A stretch of 64,000 bases of DNA from positions 19,690 to 83,689 of the forward strand of contig NZ_KB894816.1 of the NCBI RefSeq assembly GCF_000374645.1, given 5' to 3'. The position numbers were made by a program, and so were the translations under genes. The DNA is from Arhodomonas aquaeolei DSM 8974 (GTDB lineage: Bacteria; Pseudomonadota; Gammaproteobacteria; Nitrococcales; Nitrococcaceae). Of the stretch, positions 51,491-61,257 are shown piece by piece (the stretch's first letter is position 1; the number at the start of each line of letters is the position of its first letter). Below the pieces are notes generated by a model. It did not search any database, was not told where the DNA came from, and saw only the letters and a list, made by a program, of their open reading frames with translations.

Positions 51491-52390
51491 CTATCGGCCG
51501 TTAAGGGCGTCCCGGCGGGCCTGGCGCCGCCCCTCCTCGAGCCGCTCCTGGTCCGGATCGACGGGGTCATCGGTAAAGGCCGCCGTCAGCTCGGCGCAGG
51601 AGGCCTCCACGTCCGGCCGCACCTCCGGATGGGTGAAGATGTAGAACGCCTCCCGCTCGATGCCGGCACGGACCCGCGCAGCGGCGACCGCCGGGTCCAT
51701 GCCCTGGGGCAGTACCCGGCGGAAGAGCTCGCCGCCCTGCGCCCGCACCGCCCTGGTCCGCTCGTCCACGATGCCCTGGAAACGGGCCTGGCGGTGATCC
51801 TCGCTCTCGTAGAGCCGCGTCGCCACGGTCCCCGGGCACACCAGCGAGACGGCGATCCCGTAAGGTGCCACGTCACAGCGCAGGGCATCGGAGAAACCGC
51901 GGATCGCGAACTTGCTCGCCGCGTACACGCCCGCCCCGGGGCCGGCGGCGATACCGGCGATAGAGGACGTGTTGACGATGTGCGCGACCCCGCCGTGGGC
52001 CTTCATGCGCGGCAGCAGGGTGAGCACCCCGTTGACGGTGCCGCCGTAGTTCACGCCCATGACCCACTCGAAGTCCTCGGCCGTGGCGTCGTTGACGTCG
52101 CGTATGACATTCACGCCGGCGTTGTTGTAGAGCAGATGGATCGGCCCGAACGCGGCCTCGGCCTCGTCCACCGCCGCCGCCCAGCCGTCGCGGTCGGTGA
52201 CGTCCAGCTCGATCAGCCGCACCCGCGGGCCCGCCGCCTCGAAATGCGCGCGGGCCTCGTCCAGGTGTGCCCGGCTGAGGTCCGCGACGGCCACGTTCAT
52301 CCCTGCGTCGAGCAGCGTCCGCGCCACCGCCAGCCCGATGCCGGCGCCGCCGCCAGTGACGAACGCCGTCCTGCCCGATTCGATCTGCAT
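51491..52390 (-). CDS. SDR family oxidoreductase
   Basis: A 299-residue classical short-chain dehydrogenase. The cofactor motif is VTGGGAGIGLAVA (TGxxxGxG), with NNAGVN near 90, catalytic Ser in NTSSIAGIAAG and YAASKFA with Tyr and Lys. The C-terminal ~60 residues extend beyond the usual 250. The substrate is unknown. It lies 96 bases downstream of another SDR on the same strand, probably in the same transcript. Confidence 0.87.
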   Translation of the reverse strand: MQIESGRTAFVTGGGAGIGLAVARTLLDAGMNVAVADLSRAHLDEARAHFEAAGPRVRLIELDVTDRDGWAAAVDEAEAAFGPIHLLYNNAGVNVIRDVNDATAEDFEWVMGVNYGGTVNGVLTLLPRMKAHGGVAHIVNTSSIAGIAAGPGAGVYAASKFAIRGFSDALRCDVAPYGIAVSLVCPGTVATRLYESEDHRQARFQGIVDERTRAVRAQGGELFRRVLPQGMDPAVAAARVRAGIEREAFYIFTHPEVRPDVEASCAELTAAFTDDPVDPDQERLEEGRRQARRDALNGR

Positions 52391-52486
52391 CCCGCCTCCG
52401 TGTGTTCGTCCCTGCCACCGGGTTTCCCCGGCCCCTGCTCCGCCATGCCGCCCTGTCGGCTCGGCCCGGCAGGGCGGCGTGCCGGC

Positions 52487-53266
52487 TCAGCGGTAGACGA
52501 TACCGCCGTCGATCATCAGGGCCTGCCCGGTCATGTAGTCCGAGTCCGGCCCGGCGAGGTAGGAGACGAGGGACGCAACGTCGTCCGGCGTCTCCGCACG
52601 GCCCAGGGCGATACCGCCGACGTACTTGTCGTAGGTCTCGCCCTTCTTCGCGCCGGTGAGCTCGGCGAAGCGCTCGTCGATCTCCACCCACATGTCGGTG
52701 CCGACGATGCCGGGGCAGTAGGCGTTCACGGTGATGCCGTCGCTCGCCAGCTCCTTCGCCGCCGCCTGGGTCAGCGCGCGCACGGCGAACTTCGTGGACG
52801 AGTAGACGCCGAGCATGGCGAAGCCATCGTGGCCGGCGATGGAACTGGCGTTGATGATCTTGCCCTTCCGGCCCCGTTCCCGGAAACGTCTGGCGGCCGC
52901 CTGGATGCCCCAGAGCACGCCCTCGACATTGATCCGGTGGATCCGCTCGACCTCCTCCGGCGTGACCGAAACGATCGGATTCACCTGGGCGATGCCGGCG
53001 TTGTTGACCATGACGTCGAAGCCCCCGAGCGCCTCCTCGGCGTGGTCGACCGCGGCGTAGACGGCATCGCGGTCACCGACGTCCGCCGCGAACGTGGTGG
53101 TCTTCGCACCCAGCGCCTCGACCTCTCGGGCCGCGCCGGCGAGCTTGTCCTCCTTGAGATCCACCAGCGCGATACTGAAGCCGTCCTTCGCCAGACGCTT
53201 CGCGATGCCCAGACCGATGCCCTGCGCGGCACCCGTCACCAAAGCGACCTTACCTTCAACGGACAT
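52487..53266 (-). CDS. Acetoin/diacetyl reductase-like SDR
   Basis: A 259-residue classical [30 protein letters not shown], the Ser in [29 protein letters not shown]. The sequence closely recalls (S)-acetoin-forming diacetyl reductases, including the [15 protein letters not shown] and [28 protein letters not shown] segments, each cut to family-typical cores. It would interconvert diacetyl, acetoin and 2,3-butanediol with NAD(H). ATG 53266 has GAGGAG upstream. Confidence 0.87.
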   Translation of the reverse strand: MSVEGKVALVTGAAQGIGLGIAKRLAKDGFSIALVDLKEDKLAGAAREVEALGAKTTTFAADVGDRDAVYAAVDHAEEALGGFDVMVNNAGIAQVNPIVSVTPEEVERIHRINVEGVLWGIQAAARRFRERGRKGKIINASSIAGHDGFAMLGVYSSTKFAVRALTQAAAKELASDGITVNAYCPGIVGTDMWVEIDERFAELTGAKKGETYDKYVGGIALGRAETPDDVASLVSYLAGPDSDYMTGQALMIDGGIVYR

Positions 53267-53569
53267 AACAGCGCTCCTCAGAATGGAGGGAATGACTGAA
53301 TGGATAGCGTGCTAATTGATGGGCGGCGGTGCGCGGCAATCGTTCACAAACCCGACGTGCCGGCGTGACGATGCAGCCCGGGGCCGACCACGCGCCTGCT
53401 ACTGTGAATGCTGATGCCGCACGGGAGATTGACCGTGGTCAACGGCACGGCAACGGAGCCGGACTCACCCGCGGCGAAGGAGACGACGGTTACACGCCCC
53501 GCCAGGGGGCGCGGACCGACGCATGACAGGTCGTGGCAGTGACGCCGGGCCGATGACGTCCGGATGGCC
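53267..53569. other. Non-coding stretch between MFS and SDR genes
   Basis: About 300 bases separating two minus-strand units. Near 53267-53320 the minus strand has the SDR ribosome-binding site and moderately AT-rich leader. No convincing promoter pair, terminator, RNA gene or protein-like frame is seen in the remainder. Confidence 0.4.
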
Positions 53570-54898
53570 TCAGTCGTTCGGCAGGCCGACGGTGCGGCTG
53601 GCCCACAGCGCACCGAGGGTGCCGACGGCGCCGGAGAGCAGGTACAGGCCGACGTAGCCCACACCGAGATAGACGGTGAGCGCCAGCGCCACCAGTGGCG
53701 CGAAACCGGCGCCGAACAGCCAGCCCAGATCGGAGGTGATCATCGCCCCGCTGTAGCGGAACTCGGCCTGGAACGTGGAGCTGACCGCGCCGGCCGCCTG
53801 GGCGTGCGAGAACCCCAGCAGGGCGAACCCGATCAGTATGAACAGGTAGCCCTCCATGGTCCCGCCGGCGAGCAGCAGCGGCGTCCAGCCGCTGTACACC
53901 GCGATCAGCACCGCGAAGATACCCAGGGTCGCGCGGCGGCCGATGCGATCCGCGATCACCCCGGAGAGCAGCATGCACGGTATCGAGATCGCCGCCCCCA
54001 GGATCTGCACCAGCAGATAGTCGGCCCCCGTGTGGCCGTTGAACAGCAGCGCCCAGGACAGGGCGAAGATGGTCACCAGGTGGAACAGGGCGTAGCTGCC
54101 CAGGGGGGCGAACGCGCCGAGGCCGATGTTGCGGCCCTGGGTGCGCACGAGCTCGCCGACCGGCGAGGGCTCCAGCTCCCGGGTCCTGAGCAGGCTGGCG
54201 AACTGCGGCGTCACCACCAGGCGCAGACGCGCGAACAGCGCCACCACGTTGATGGCGAAGGCCACGTAGAACGGGTAACGCCAGCCCCACTCCAGGAAAT
54301 CCGTGTCCGACAGGCTCATCTGCAGGTAGGCGAACAGCGCCGCCGCCACGATGAAGCCGATGGGGGCCCCGAGCTGCGGGATCATCTGGAACCAGCCCCG
54401 CCGGTTGCTGGGTGCGTTCATGGCGAGCAGCGACGGCAGCCCGTCCCAGCTACCGCCGGTGGCCATTCCCTGGAGCAGCCGAAGGACCGCCAGAAGCACG
54501 ATCGATGACGCCCCGATCGCGCCGTAATCGGGGACGAAGGCGATCCCGGCGGTGGTCGTGCCCAGCATGAACAGCGCCACGGTCAGCTTGGCGCCGCGGC
54601 CGTACCAGTCGTGCAGCCGCATAAACAGCACCGAGCCCAGCGGCCGGCCGATGAACGCCAGCGAGAAGATCGCGAACGCACAGAACATCCCGTTCACATG
54701 GTCGGTGAAGGGGAAAAACGCCGCCGGGAAGACCAGCACGCAGGCGATCCCGAAAACGAAGAAGTCGAAGAACTCGGAGATCCGCCCGATGATCACACCG
54801 ATGGCGATCTCGCCCGTCCTGACGGCGTGCGTATCGGCGGCACCGGCCGCCGGACCGCCCGGGGAAGACATGGCCGGGTTTGCGTGGGAGCTCGACAT
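53570..54898 (-). CDS. MFS transporter, metabolite:H+ symporter type
   Basis: A 442-residue major facilitator with 12 predicted helices, of the MHS (ProP/KgtP/ShiA-like) group. The first helix has RISEFFDFFVFGIA, the counterpart of the EWYDF motif. The loop 2-3 signature is FIGRPLGSVLFMRLHDWYGRG. MLSGVIADRIGRRATL is the loop 8-9 repeat. WDGLPSLLAMNAPSNRRGWF replaces the usual PER motif region. The substrate, probably a carboxylate or compatible solute, is not determinable. Confidence 0.85.
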   Translation of the reverse strand: MSSSHANPAMSSPGGPAAGAADTHAVRTGEIAIGVIIGRISEFFDFFVFGIACVLVFPAAFFPFTDHVNGMFCAFAIFSLAFIGRPLGSVLFMRLHDWYGRGAKLTVALFMLGTTTAGIAFVPDYGAIGASSIVLLAVLRLLQGMATGGSWDGLPSLLAMNAPSNRRGWFQMIPQLGAPIGFIVAAALFAYLQMSLSDTDFLEWGWRYPFYVAFAINVVALFARLRLVVTPQFASLLRTRELEPSPVGELVRTQGRNIGLGAFAPLGSYALFHLVTIFALSWALLFNGHTGADYLLVQILGAAISIPCMLLSGVIADRIGRRATLGIFAVLIAVYSGWTPLLLAGGTMEGYLFILIGFALLGFSHAQAAGAVSSTFQAEFRYSGAMITSDLGWLFGAGFAPLVALALTVYLGVGYVGLYLLSGAVGTLGALWASRTVGLPND

Positions 54899-55067
54899 TG
54901 GTCCGTCCGAATCGTCTCTGCGCGGGTGTCACCGCCGTGCCCGACGCCCTTGGCGGGCGCGGGCCGTGCGTCCATCACACCGCCGACCGGGCGCTGCGTA
55001 GGCGCGATTGGGGCGGTGTTTCCATGAGATCGATCAAGCCTTGCACGGGTACCGGGCCGAAACCATA

Positions 55068-55080
55068 GGACAAATTGTCC
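55068..55080. promoter_or_regulatory. 13-bp dyad upstream of cyoA
   Basis: GGACAAATTGTCC is a perfect inverted repeat with 6-base arms and one central base, 70 bases before the cyoA ATG in the 251-base divergent region (54899-55149) shared with the MFS gene. It looks like a dimeric repressor operator. No regulator can be named. Confidence 0.45.
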
Positions 55081-55149
55081 AATCGCCATCCCCGGCGCTC
55101 GCCGGTAGCCTCCCTTTCACGATTGAACCATTCCAACTTCGATGCACGC

Positions 55150-56103
55150 ATGCTGAAACCGCTCCGCATCCCGTTACTCGCCCTCCTCCTCGTGAGCCTG
55201 GGCGGCTGTCAGATGGTGGTGCTCGATCCCGCCGGCCAGGTGGCCATGGGCGAGCGCAACCTGCTGATCGCCTCCACCGTGCTCATGCTGCTGATCATCG
55301 TACCGGTGATGGTGCTGACCGCGGTCATCGCCTATCGCTACCGCCATTCCAACCGGGAGGCGGACTACCAGCCCGACTGGGAGCACTCCATCACCCTGGA
55401 GCTGGTGATCTGGTCGGCGCCGCTGCTGATCATCATCGCCCTGGGGGCGCTGACCTGGATCGGCACGCACAAGCTCGACCCGTACCGTCCGGTGGAGCAG
55501 ACCGCGGCGGCCGGGGAGACGGAGCCGCTCCACGTCCAGGTGGTCTCCATGGACTGGAAATGGCTGTTCTTCTATCCGGATTACGGAATCGCGACCGTGA
55601 ATCAGCTCGCCGCCCCCGTCGACCGGCCGATCGAGTTCCGGCTGACCTCGGACACGGTCATGAACTCCTTCTACATCCCCGCCCTGGCCGGCCAGATCTA
55701 CACCATGGCCGGCATGCAGACGGAGCTGCACGCGGTGATCAACGAGGTCGGCGACTACAAGGGCTTCTCCGCCAACATCAGCGGCGAGGGCTTCACCGAC
55801 ATGCGTTTCCGCTTCAAGGGCATGACGGACAAGGGCTTCAGGCAGTGGATCGAGAGGGTCCGTTCCCAGGGCGACGAGCTCGACCGCACCGGTTACATGG
55901 CCCTGCAGGAGCCCACCCGCGACGAGCCCGTCCACTACTACTCGGGCTACGCGGATCACCTCTACCGGGACATCGTCCATCGCTGTGTCGACCCGGACAC
56001 CCCCTGCACCAGGGCAACGGGGCCGGACGATGAACCTGCGGGCGCGCAGGAGGCCGCGACTGCGGTGTCCGTGGAGGCGCTCGCCCGCGCCGACGCGAAG
56101 TAA
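55150..56103 (+). CDS. cyoA: Cytochrome bo3-type quinol oxidase subunit II
   Basis: A 317-residue lipoprotein subunit with lipobox LGGC (Cys ~17), two membrane helices, and a periplasmic cupredoxin domain. The CuA ligands are absent: the relevant segment is [22 protein letters not shown] without the Cys pair. This marks quinol rather than cytochrome c as donor. ATG 55150 starts the signal peptide. The C-terminal tail past residue ~285 is low-complexity. It leads the cyoABCD-surf1 operon. Confidence 0.94.
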   Translation: MLKPLRIPLLALLLVSLGGCQMVVLDPAGQVAMGERNLLIASTVLMLLIIVPVMVLTAVIAYRYRHSNREADYQPDWEHSITLELVIWSAPLLIIIALGALTWIGTHKLDPYRPVEQTAAAGETEPLHVQVVSMDWKWLFFYPDYGIATVNQLAAPVDRPIEFRLTSDTVMNSFYIPALAGQIYTMAGMQTELHAVINEVGDYKGFSANISGEGFTDMRFRFKGMTDKGFRQWIERVRSQGDELDRTGYMALQEPTRDEPVHYYSGYADHLYRDIVHRCVDPDTPCTRATGPDDEPAGAQEAATAVSVEALARADAK

Positions 56104-56123
56104 CGATTTCGAGAGGCAGCCCG

Positions 56124-58133
56124 ATGGAACACGGTTCCGCGCTGATGCACGTTCTGCTCGGCAAACTCACGCTCGACGCCATCCCCTACGACGTCCCGCT
56201 GATCTTCTGGACCGGGGTGGTGGTGGCGGTGCTCACCGTCGCGGTGCTCGGCACCATTACCGCCGCCGGCTGGTGGGGCTATCTCTGGCGCGAATGGTTC
56301 ACCAGCGTCGACCACAAGAAGATCGGCATCATGTACCTGGTGCTGGCGGTCATCATGCTGCTGCGCGGCTTCTCCGACGCCATCCTGATGCGTCTGCAGC
56401 AGGCCATGGCGTTCGGCGGCAACATGGGCTTCCTGCCGCCGGAGCACTACAACCAGATCTTCACCGCCCACGGCACGATCATGATCTTCTTCGTGGCCAT
56501 GCCCCTGGTGGTGGGCCTGATGAACTACGTCGTGCCCATGCAGATCGGCGGGCGCGACGTGGCCTTCCCGTTCCTGAACAACTTCAGTTTCTGGATGACC
56601 GCCTCTGGGGCCATGTTGATCATGGTCTCGCTGTTCATCGGCAGCTTCTCACGCGCCGGCTGGCTGGCGATGGCGCCGCTGTCGGAGGCGGCCTACAGTC
56701 CGGGTGTGGGCGTGGACTACTACATATGGGGGCTACAGATCGCCGGCGTCGGCACGCTGCTCTCCGGCATCAACTTCGTGGTCACCATCGTCAAGATGCG
56801 CGCGCCGGGCATGAGCATGATGAAGATGCCGGTGTTCACCTGGACGGCACTGTGCACCAACATCCTCATCGTCGCCGCCTTCCCGATCCTGACCGCGACC
56901 CTCGGGCTGCTGTCGCTGGACCGCTACCTCGGCATGCACTTCTTCACCAACAGTGCCGGCGGCGAGGCGATGATGTACACCAACCTGATCTGGATCTGGG
57001 GCCACCCGGAGGTGTACATCCTGATCCTGCCGATGTTCGGGGTGTTCTCCGAGGTCATCTCCACGTTCTCGGGCAAGCGGCTGTTCGGCTACTCGTCCAT
57101 GGTCTACGCGACTGCGGCCATCACGCTGCTCTCCTACCTGGTGTGGCTGCACCACTTCTTCACCATGGGCTCGGGGGCGGACGTGAACTCGTTCTTCGCG
57201 ATCACGACCATGATCATCTCCATCCCCACGGGCGTGAAGATCTTCAACTGGCTGTTCACCATGTACCGGGGGCGCATCCGCTTCGAGGTGCCCATGCTGT
57301 GGTCGCTCGCCTTCCTGTTCACCTTCGTGATCGGCGGCATGACCGGCGTCATGCTCTCGGTGGCACCGGCGGACTTCGTGCTCCACAACAGCCTGTTCCT
57401 GGTGGCACACTTCCACAACGTGATCATCGGCGGCGTGGTGTTCGGCGCCTTCGCCGGGATGAACTTCTGGTTCCCCAAGGCGTTCGGATTCCGTCTCGAC
57501 CCGTTCTGGGGCAAGGTCTCGTTCTGGTGCTGGCTGGTGGGCTACTGGGTCGCGTTCACGCCGCTCTACGTCATGGGCCTGATGGGCGTGACGCGGCGGC
57601 TCAGCCACTTCACCGACCCGAGCCTGCAGATCTGGTTCGAGATCGCCGGCGTCGGCGCCGCGATCATCCTGGTGGGCATTGCCGCCTTCCTGGTGCAGAT
57701 CGCGGTAAGCATCCGCAACCGCCACGCCCTGGCGGACACCACCGGCGACCCCTGGGACGGCCGCACGCTGGAGTGGTCCACCTCGTCGCCGCCGCCGCAC
57801 TACAACTTCGCATTCACCCCGGTGGTCCACGACCGCGATGCCTGGACGGACATGAAACGGCGCGGCGCCGAGCGCCCGACGGCGGGCTTCAGCCCCATCC
57901 ATATGCCGAAGAACACCGGGGCCGGCTTCGTGCTCGCGTTCCTGTCGTTCGTCTGCGGCTTCGGCCTGGTCTGGCACATCTGGTGGATGGCGGGGGCCTC
58001 CTTCCTCGCGCTGATCGCGGTCGCCATCGGCCACAGCTTCAACTATCACCGTGACTACCACATCCCCGCCGACGAGGTGCGCGACGTCGAGCAGACGTTC
58101 GCCCGGCGGGTTGCCGAGCAGGGGGCGGTATGA
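56124..58133 (+). CDS. cyoB: Cytochrome bo3-type quinol oxidase subunit I
   Basis: A 669-residue heme-copper oxidase subunit I with about 15 helices. Heme and CuB ligands are visible: HGTIMIFF (low-spin heme His), [12 protein letters not shown] with the His-Tyr pair, LHHFFTMG with the two CuB His, and HFHNVIIGG with the heme His pair. The C-terminal extension past the twelve-helix core is typical of CyoB. It pumps protons while oxidising ubiquinol. The stop overlaps cyoC by four bases. Confidence 0.97.
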   Translation: MEHGSALMHVLLGKLTLDAIPYDVPLIFWTGVVVAVLTVAVLGTITAAGWWGYLWREWFTSVDHKKIGIMYLVLAVIMLLRGFSDAILMRLQQAMAFGGNMGFLPPEHYNQIFTAHGTIMIFFVAMPLVVGLMNYVVPMQIGGRDVAFPFLNNFSFWMTASGAMLIMVSLFIGSFSRAGWLAMAPLSEAAYSPGVGVDYYIWGLQIAGVGTLLSGINFVVTIVKMRAPGMSMMKMPVFTWTALCTNILIVAAFPILTATLGLLSLDRYLGMHFFTNSAGGEAMMYTNLIWIWGHPEVYILILPMFGVFSEVISTFSGKRLFGYSSMVYATAAITLLSYLVWLHHFFTMGSGADVNSFFAITTMIISIPTGVKIFNWLFTMYRGRIRFEVPMLWSLAFLFTFVIGGMTGVMLSVAPADFVLHNSLFLVAHFHNVIIGGVVFGAFAGMNFWFPKAFGFRLDPFWGKVSFWCWLVGYWVAFTPLYVMGLMGVTRRLSHFTDPSLQIWFEIAGVGAAIILVGIAAFLVQIAVSIRNRHALADTTGDPWDGRTLEWSTSSPPPHYNFAFTPVVHDRDAWTDMKRRGAERPTAGFSPIHMPKNTGAGFVLAFLSFVCGFGLVWHIWWMAGASFLALIAVAIGHSFNYHRDYHIPADEVRDVEQTFARRVAEQGAV

Positions 58134-58759
58134 GCGAAACCACCGCGTCCGGCGCCGTGGGGCCCGGCGCTTCCATCTTCTACGCGACAGAGGAGCCGCA
58201 TCCGGATAACGGCACGCTACTCGGGTTCTGGATCTACCTGATGAGCGACTGCCTGATCTTCGCGGTGCTGTTCGCCTGCTACGCGGTATACGGCGGGAGC
58301 TACGCCGGCGGCCCGACCCCCGGGGAGGTCTTCGACCTCCACGGGCTCGCGCTGAACACGGCGATGCTGCTGTTCTCCTCGATCACCTATGGTTTCGCCA
58401 TGCTCGAGATGGCCCAGCGCCGGCGCACCCGCACCCTCGCCTGGCTCGCCGTCGCCGGGCTGTTTGCCGTGGCCTTCGTCGGCTTCGAGGTCAACGAGTT
58501 CGCGCACATGATCGCCGAAGGCGCCGGCCCGTGGCGCAGCGCGTTCCTCTCCTCGTTCTTCGCCCTGGTGGCGACCCACGGCCTGCACGTCACCTCCGGC
58601 ATCATCTGGCTGGCAACGCTGATGATCCAGGTCGGCCGGTACGGCCTGACCGCTGAGAACGAGCGGCGGCTGTCCTGCCTGAGCATGTTCTGGCACTTCC
58701 TGGACCTGGTCTGGGTCGGTGTCTTCAGTTTCGTCTACCTCGTGGGGGTTCTGCGATGA
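58130..58759 (+). CDS. cyoC: Cytochrome bo3-type quinol oxidase subunit III
   Basis: A 209-residue subunit with five membrane helices. It has the family features [23 protein letters not shown], the Glu-containing [24 protein letters not shown] and the C-terminal [17 protein letters not shown]. It overlaps cyoB (ATGA) and cyoD by four bases each. Confidence 0.95.
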   Translation: MSETTASGAVGPGASIFYATEEPHPDNGTLLGFWIYLMSDCLIFAVLFACYAVYGGSYAGGPTPGEVFDLHGLALNTAMLLFSSITYGFAMLEMAQRRRTRTLAWLAVAGLFAVAFVGFEVNEFAHMIAEGAGPWRSAFLSSFFALVATHGLHVTSGIIWLATLMIQVGRYGLTAENERRLSCLSMFWHFLDLVWVGVFSFVYLVGVLR

Positions 58760-59169
58760 GCGGCGCACCCGAAGATCAGGGCTATCAGTCCGATCCCCGT
58801 TACCTGCACAGCCACGAGGGCACGCCCGAGCCGGAGCACGGCACGCTCAGGGGCTACCTGACCGGCTTCGTGCTGGCCGCGATCCTCACGGTGATCCCGT
58901 TCTGGCTGGTCATGGGCGACGTGCTCGACAGCGCAGCGGTCACCACGCTACTGGTGCTCGGCCTGGGCGCGGTGCAGATCGTCGTGCACATGGTGTACTT
59001 CCTGCACATGAACTCCCGCTCCGAGGGCGGCTGGAACCTGATGGCCATGCTGTTCACCCTGATCATCGTCGGCGTGACCCTCGCCGGGGCGCTATGGGTG
59101 ATGCACAACATGAACGCCAACATGATGCACCTGCCGCCGATGGGCGCGGAGGAGATGCTGCACCGGTGA
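58756..59169 (+). CDS. cyoD: Cytochrome bo3-type quinol oxidase subunit IV
   Basis: A 137-residue small subunit with three membrane helices: LRGYLTGFVLAAILTVIPFW, LVLGLGAVQIVVHMVYFLHM and LMAMLFTLIIVGVTLAGALW. It stabilises CuB binding in subunit I. The last ~20 residues are Met-rich (MHNMNANMMHLPPMG), a possible copper-contact feature. The TGA overlaps the GTG of the SURF1 gene. Confidence 0.93.
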   Translation: MSGAPEDQGYQSDPRYLHSHEGTPEPEHGTLRGYLTGFVLAAILTVIPFWLVMGDVLDSAAVTTLLVLGLGAVQIVVHMVYFLHMNSRSEGGWNLMAMLFTLIIVGVTLAGALWVMHNMNANMMHLPPMGAEEMLHR

Positions 59170-59936
59170 CCGGGCCGCGCGGCGGCCGGCCCGCGCGCGG
59201 TGCCCGGGTATCGGCCGCATGGGTGATCGTGGCGGTGGGGCTGTTCGCCGGCTTCGCCGCACTCGGGACCTGGCAGCTCCAGCGCCTGGCCTGGAAGCGG
59301 CACCTGATCGCCGCCGTGGAGGCCCGCACGGACGCCCCGGCGGTCGCGGCGCCCGGTCCGGCGCAGTGGGAGGGCATCGGCTCGGGGGACGCGCGCTACC
59401 GCCATGTGCGCGTCACCGGGCACTACCTCCACGACGCCGAGACCCTGGTCCACGGTACCAGCCGCCTGGGTTACGGCTACTGGGTCATGACCCCGCTGCG
59501 CACCGGGCGCGGCTTCACCGTGCTGGTGAACCGGGGCCACATCCCCGAATCGCTGCCCGGCACCCCGGCATTCCGCACCATGCCAAGACCAGAGGGTCGA
59601 GTGACGGTCGGCGGCCTGCTTCGGCTGTCGAAACCCGGCGGCGATGTCTTCCGCGCCAACGCCCCGGCGAAAGGCGCGTGGTACTCCCGGGACGTCGCCG
59701 CCATCGCCACCGCCGCGGGGCTGCCCGCCGACCGGGTCGCGCCCTACTTCATCGACGCCGGTGAACGGCCCGGCCCGCAGGGCTGGCCCGCCGGCGGGCT
59801 CACGGTCGTCGACTTCCCCAATCACCACCTGAGCTATGCCATCACCTGGTATGCGATGGCCCTCGCGGCCCCCGCCGCGGTGCTGCTGGCCTTGCGCCGC
59901 CGGCACCCGCAGGAAAAGGAGTGGCCGAACACGTAG
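59166..59936 (+). CDS. SURF1 family oxidase assembly protein
   Basis: A 256-residue protein with a membrane helix at each end (WVIVAVGLFAGFAALGTWQL; ITWYAMALAAPAAVLLAL) and a periplasmic domain between, the SURF1 layout. Motifs are GTWQLQRLAWKRHL, YWVMTPLRTGRGFTVLVNRG and the C-terminal NHHLSYAITWY. SURF1 helps insert heme into subunit I. GTG 59166 overlaps the cyoD stop. cyoE (heme O synthase), the usual fifth gene, is absent. Confidence 0.9.
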   Translation: MTGPRGGRPARGARVSAAWVIVAVGLFAGFAALGTWQLQRLAWKRHLIAAVEARTDAPAVAAPGPAQWEGIGSGDARYRHVRVTGHYLHDAETLVHGTSRLGYGYWVMTPLRTGRGFTVLVNRGHIPESLPGTPAFRTMPRPEGRVTVGGLLRLSKPGGDVFRANAPAKGAWYSRDVAAIATAAGLPADRVAPYFIDAGERPGPQGWPAGGLTVVDFPNHHLSYAITWYAMALAAPAAVLLALRRRHPQEKEWPNT

Positions 59937-59989
59937 TCAACGTGCGGTACCGCCCGCGCACCGCTGCCCCACCGCCAGGCGGCCCCGCG

Positions 59990-60640
59990 TCAGCCGCGTA
60001 CGCCACCGGGACGGCAGTCCGGATGCAGGCTGGCGGCAGCGGAAGGCCGTGCCGAGACGCGGGCGAACCAGGGTGCGATGTTGGCCAGGGCGCGGTCGAA
60101 TGGCTGGCCAACGGAATCGCCGAAGTCCAGCCAGACGTACAGCCAGATATCGGCGATGGTGAACCGGTCGCCGACGAGGAAAGTGCGCCCGTCGAGCATG
60201 CCGTCCAGCCAGGCGATCCGGTCCCGGGCGACGCGTTTCAGGCCGTCGGCGGCAGCGGGCTCGACCGGAATCCGGTCACGAAAGCGCGCCAGCCCGTCCG
60301 CGTAGTGGTAGGCGTTGTGAATGTTCTCGGTGATGTTGAGCTCGACACGCCGTTGCCACTGGCGCGTCTCGGCACGCTGGCCGGCCGTCGCACCGATCAG
60401 CGCCGGGTCGGGATGCAGCTCTTCCAGATATTCCATGATCGCCACCGACTCGGCGATGCAGGTGCCGCCGTCCAGCAGCAGTGCCGGGGTCTGCCCGGCC
60501 GGGTTGTGCGCGAGATACGGTGGCCGGCGGTTCTCGCCGGCAAACACGTCCACCTGCCGCATCGGCAGGGCGAGATTCTTCTCCGCCAGGTACATGCGCA
60601 CCGTGCGCGGGGCGGGACTGAGTGCGTCGAGAAGCAGCAT
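59990..60640 (-). CDS. Glutathione S-transferase family protein
   Basis: A 216-residue GST. The N-terminal thioredoxin-like domain has SPAPRTVRMYLAEKNLAL near residue 7, NPAGQTPALLLDGG with the cis-Pro, and ESVAIMEYLEELHP. The all-alpha C-terminal domain has the capping-box-like GDRFTIADIWLYV. The catalytic position is a Ser in DALSPAPRT. ATG 60640 begins the first strand; the longer upstream frame is unlike the family. The substrate is unknown. Confidence 0.88.
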   Translation of the reverse strand: MLLLDALSPAPRTVRMYLAEKNLALPMRQVDVFAGENRRPPYLAHNPAGQTPALLLDGGTCIAESVAIMEYLEELHPDPALIGATAGQRAETRQWQRRVELNITENIHNAYHYADGLARFRDRIPVEPAAADGLKRVARDRIAWLDGMLDGRTFLVGDRFTIADIWLYVWLDFGDSVGQPFDRALANIAPWFARVSARPSAAASLHPDCRPGGVRG

Positions 60641-60851
60641 AGCGGTCAGTGGAACGGCACGGGGCCGGGCGCAGAGCGGATGAAGGAATCGTGGCCGTAG
60701 CTCCCGTCCCCCTCGCCGGCGACCGGAACGACGGCAACGCACTCAGGGCAGGGTCCGCGCACGGACCGCCGGAGACGTGGATGCAGGCCGAAGACCGGGC
60801 TGCGGGAGAGGCCGTGGATACGTGTCAGCTGGCGCATTTCACCACCACATC

Positions 60852-60873
60852 CGCGTTCGAAACGCCGAACGCG
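60852..60873. repeat. Inverted repeat upstream of regB
   Basis: Arms CGCGTTCG (60852-60859) and CGAACGCG (60866-60873) are perfect complements around a 6-base loop. No T-tract follows on either strand, so an operator or an mRNA stem is more likely than an intrinsic terminator. Confidence 0.45.
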
Positions 60874-61059
60874 TCATTCACGGGGGCACGAGAGTGAACG
60901 GGCCCCGGTAAAGAGATTTCGCCCGGAGTGCGCCGCCCCGTAAATGATGTGCGTCACATGCTCTGTTTACCCGGGACCGACGGCGGCTCGCCATCAAAGG
61001 AGCGTCACCGCCGCGGTTGCAGCCAATGCCGCTATTGGTTTCCCGAACCGCGCGCGTTA

Positions 61060-61073
61060 TTGTTATATGTCAA
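61060..61073. promoter_or_regulatory. FNR/ANR-like dyad upstream of regB
   Basis: TTGTTATATGTCAA has half-sites TTGTT and GTCAA around four bases, one mismatch per half from the FNR consensus TTGAT-N4-ATCAA. It lies ~185 bases before the regB ATG in a locally AT-rich patch. Confidence 0.35.
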
Positions 61074-61257
61074 CGCAACTGTTGCCCGACTAACGACGGG
61101 CAAGCGCCTGACGGTCCCCCGGCCGCCCCCGCGCAGCCGTGCACGGGCGAGCCAGAAGTCCCGGTCCGTCCCTCAGGCGTCTCCACTGGACTGCTCCGCT
61201 CCTGCTATGCGGATACACCCACTACCGACATTCCTGTTTCCGGGCCCCGAGGCACGG

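Larger units (their letters stand above)
60641..61257. other. 617-base non-coding region upstream of regB
   Basis: The longest gene-free stretch. It becomes AT-richer after ~60900. It holds an 8-bp-arm inverted repeat (60852-60873), a 13-base repeat with ATGTG/CACAT arms (60947-60959) and an FNR-like dyad (61060-61073). Frames running through it into regB are open but do not look like protein, so they are not called. Confidence 0.55.

Noticed and set aside
55150..56103. Missing CuA ligands in CyoA as a defect
   Set aside because: Quinol oxidases lack CuA. This is the expected state.
60928..61257. N-terminal extension of RegB by up to 110 residues
   Set aside because: The upstream codons do not look like protein, there is no ribosome-binding site at 60928 or 61207, and the FNR-like dyad lies within them.
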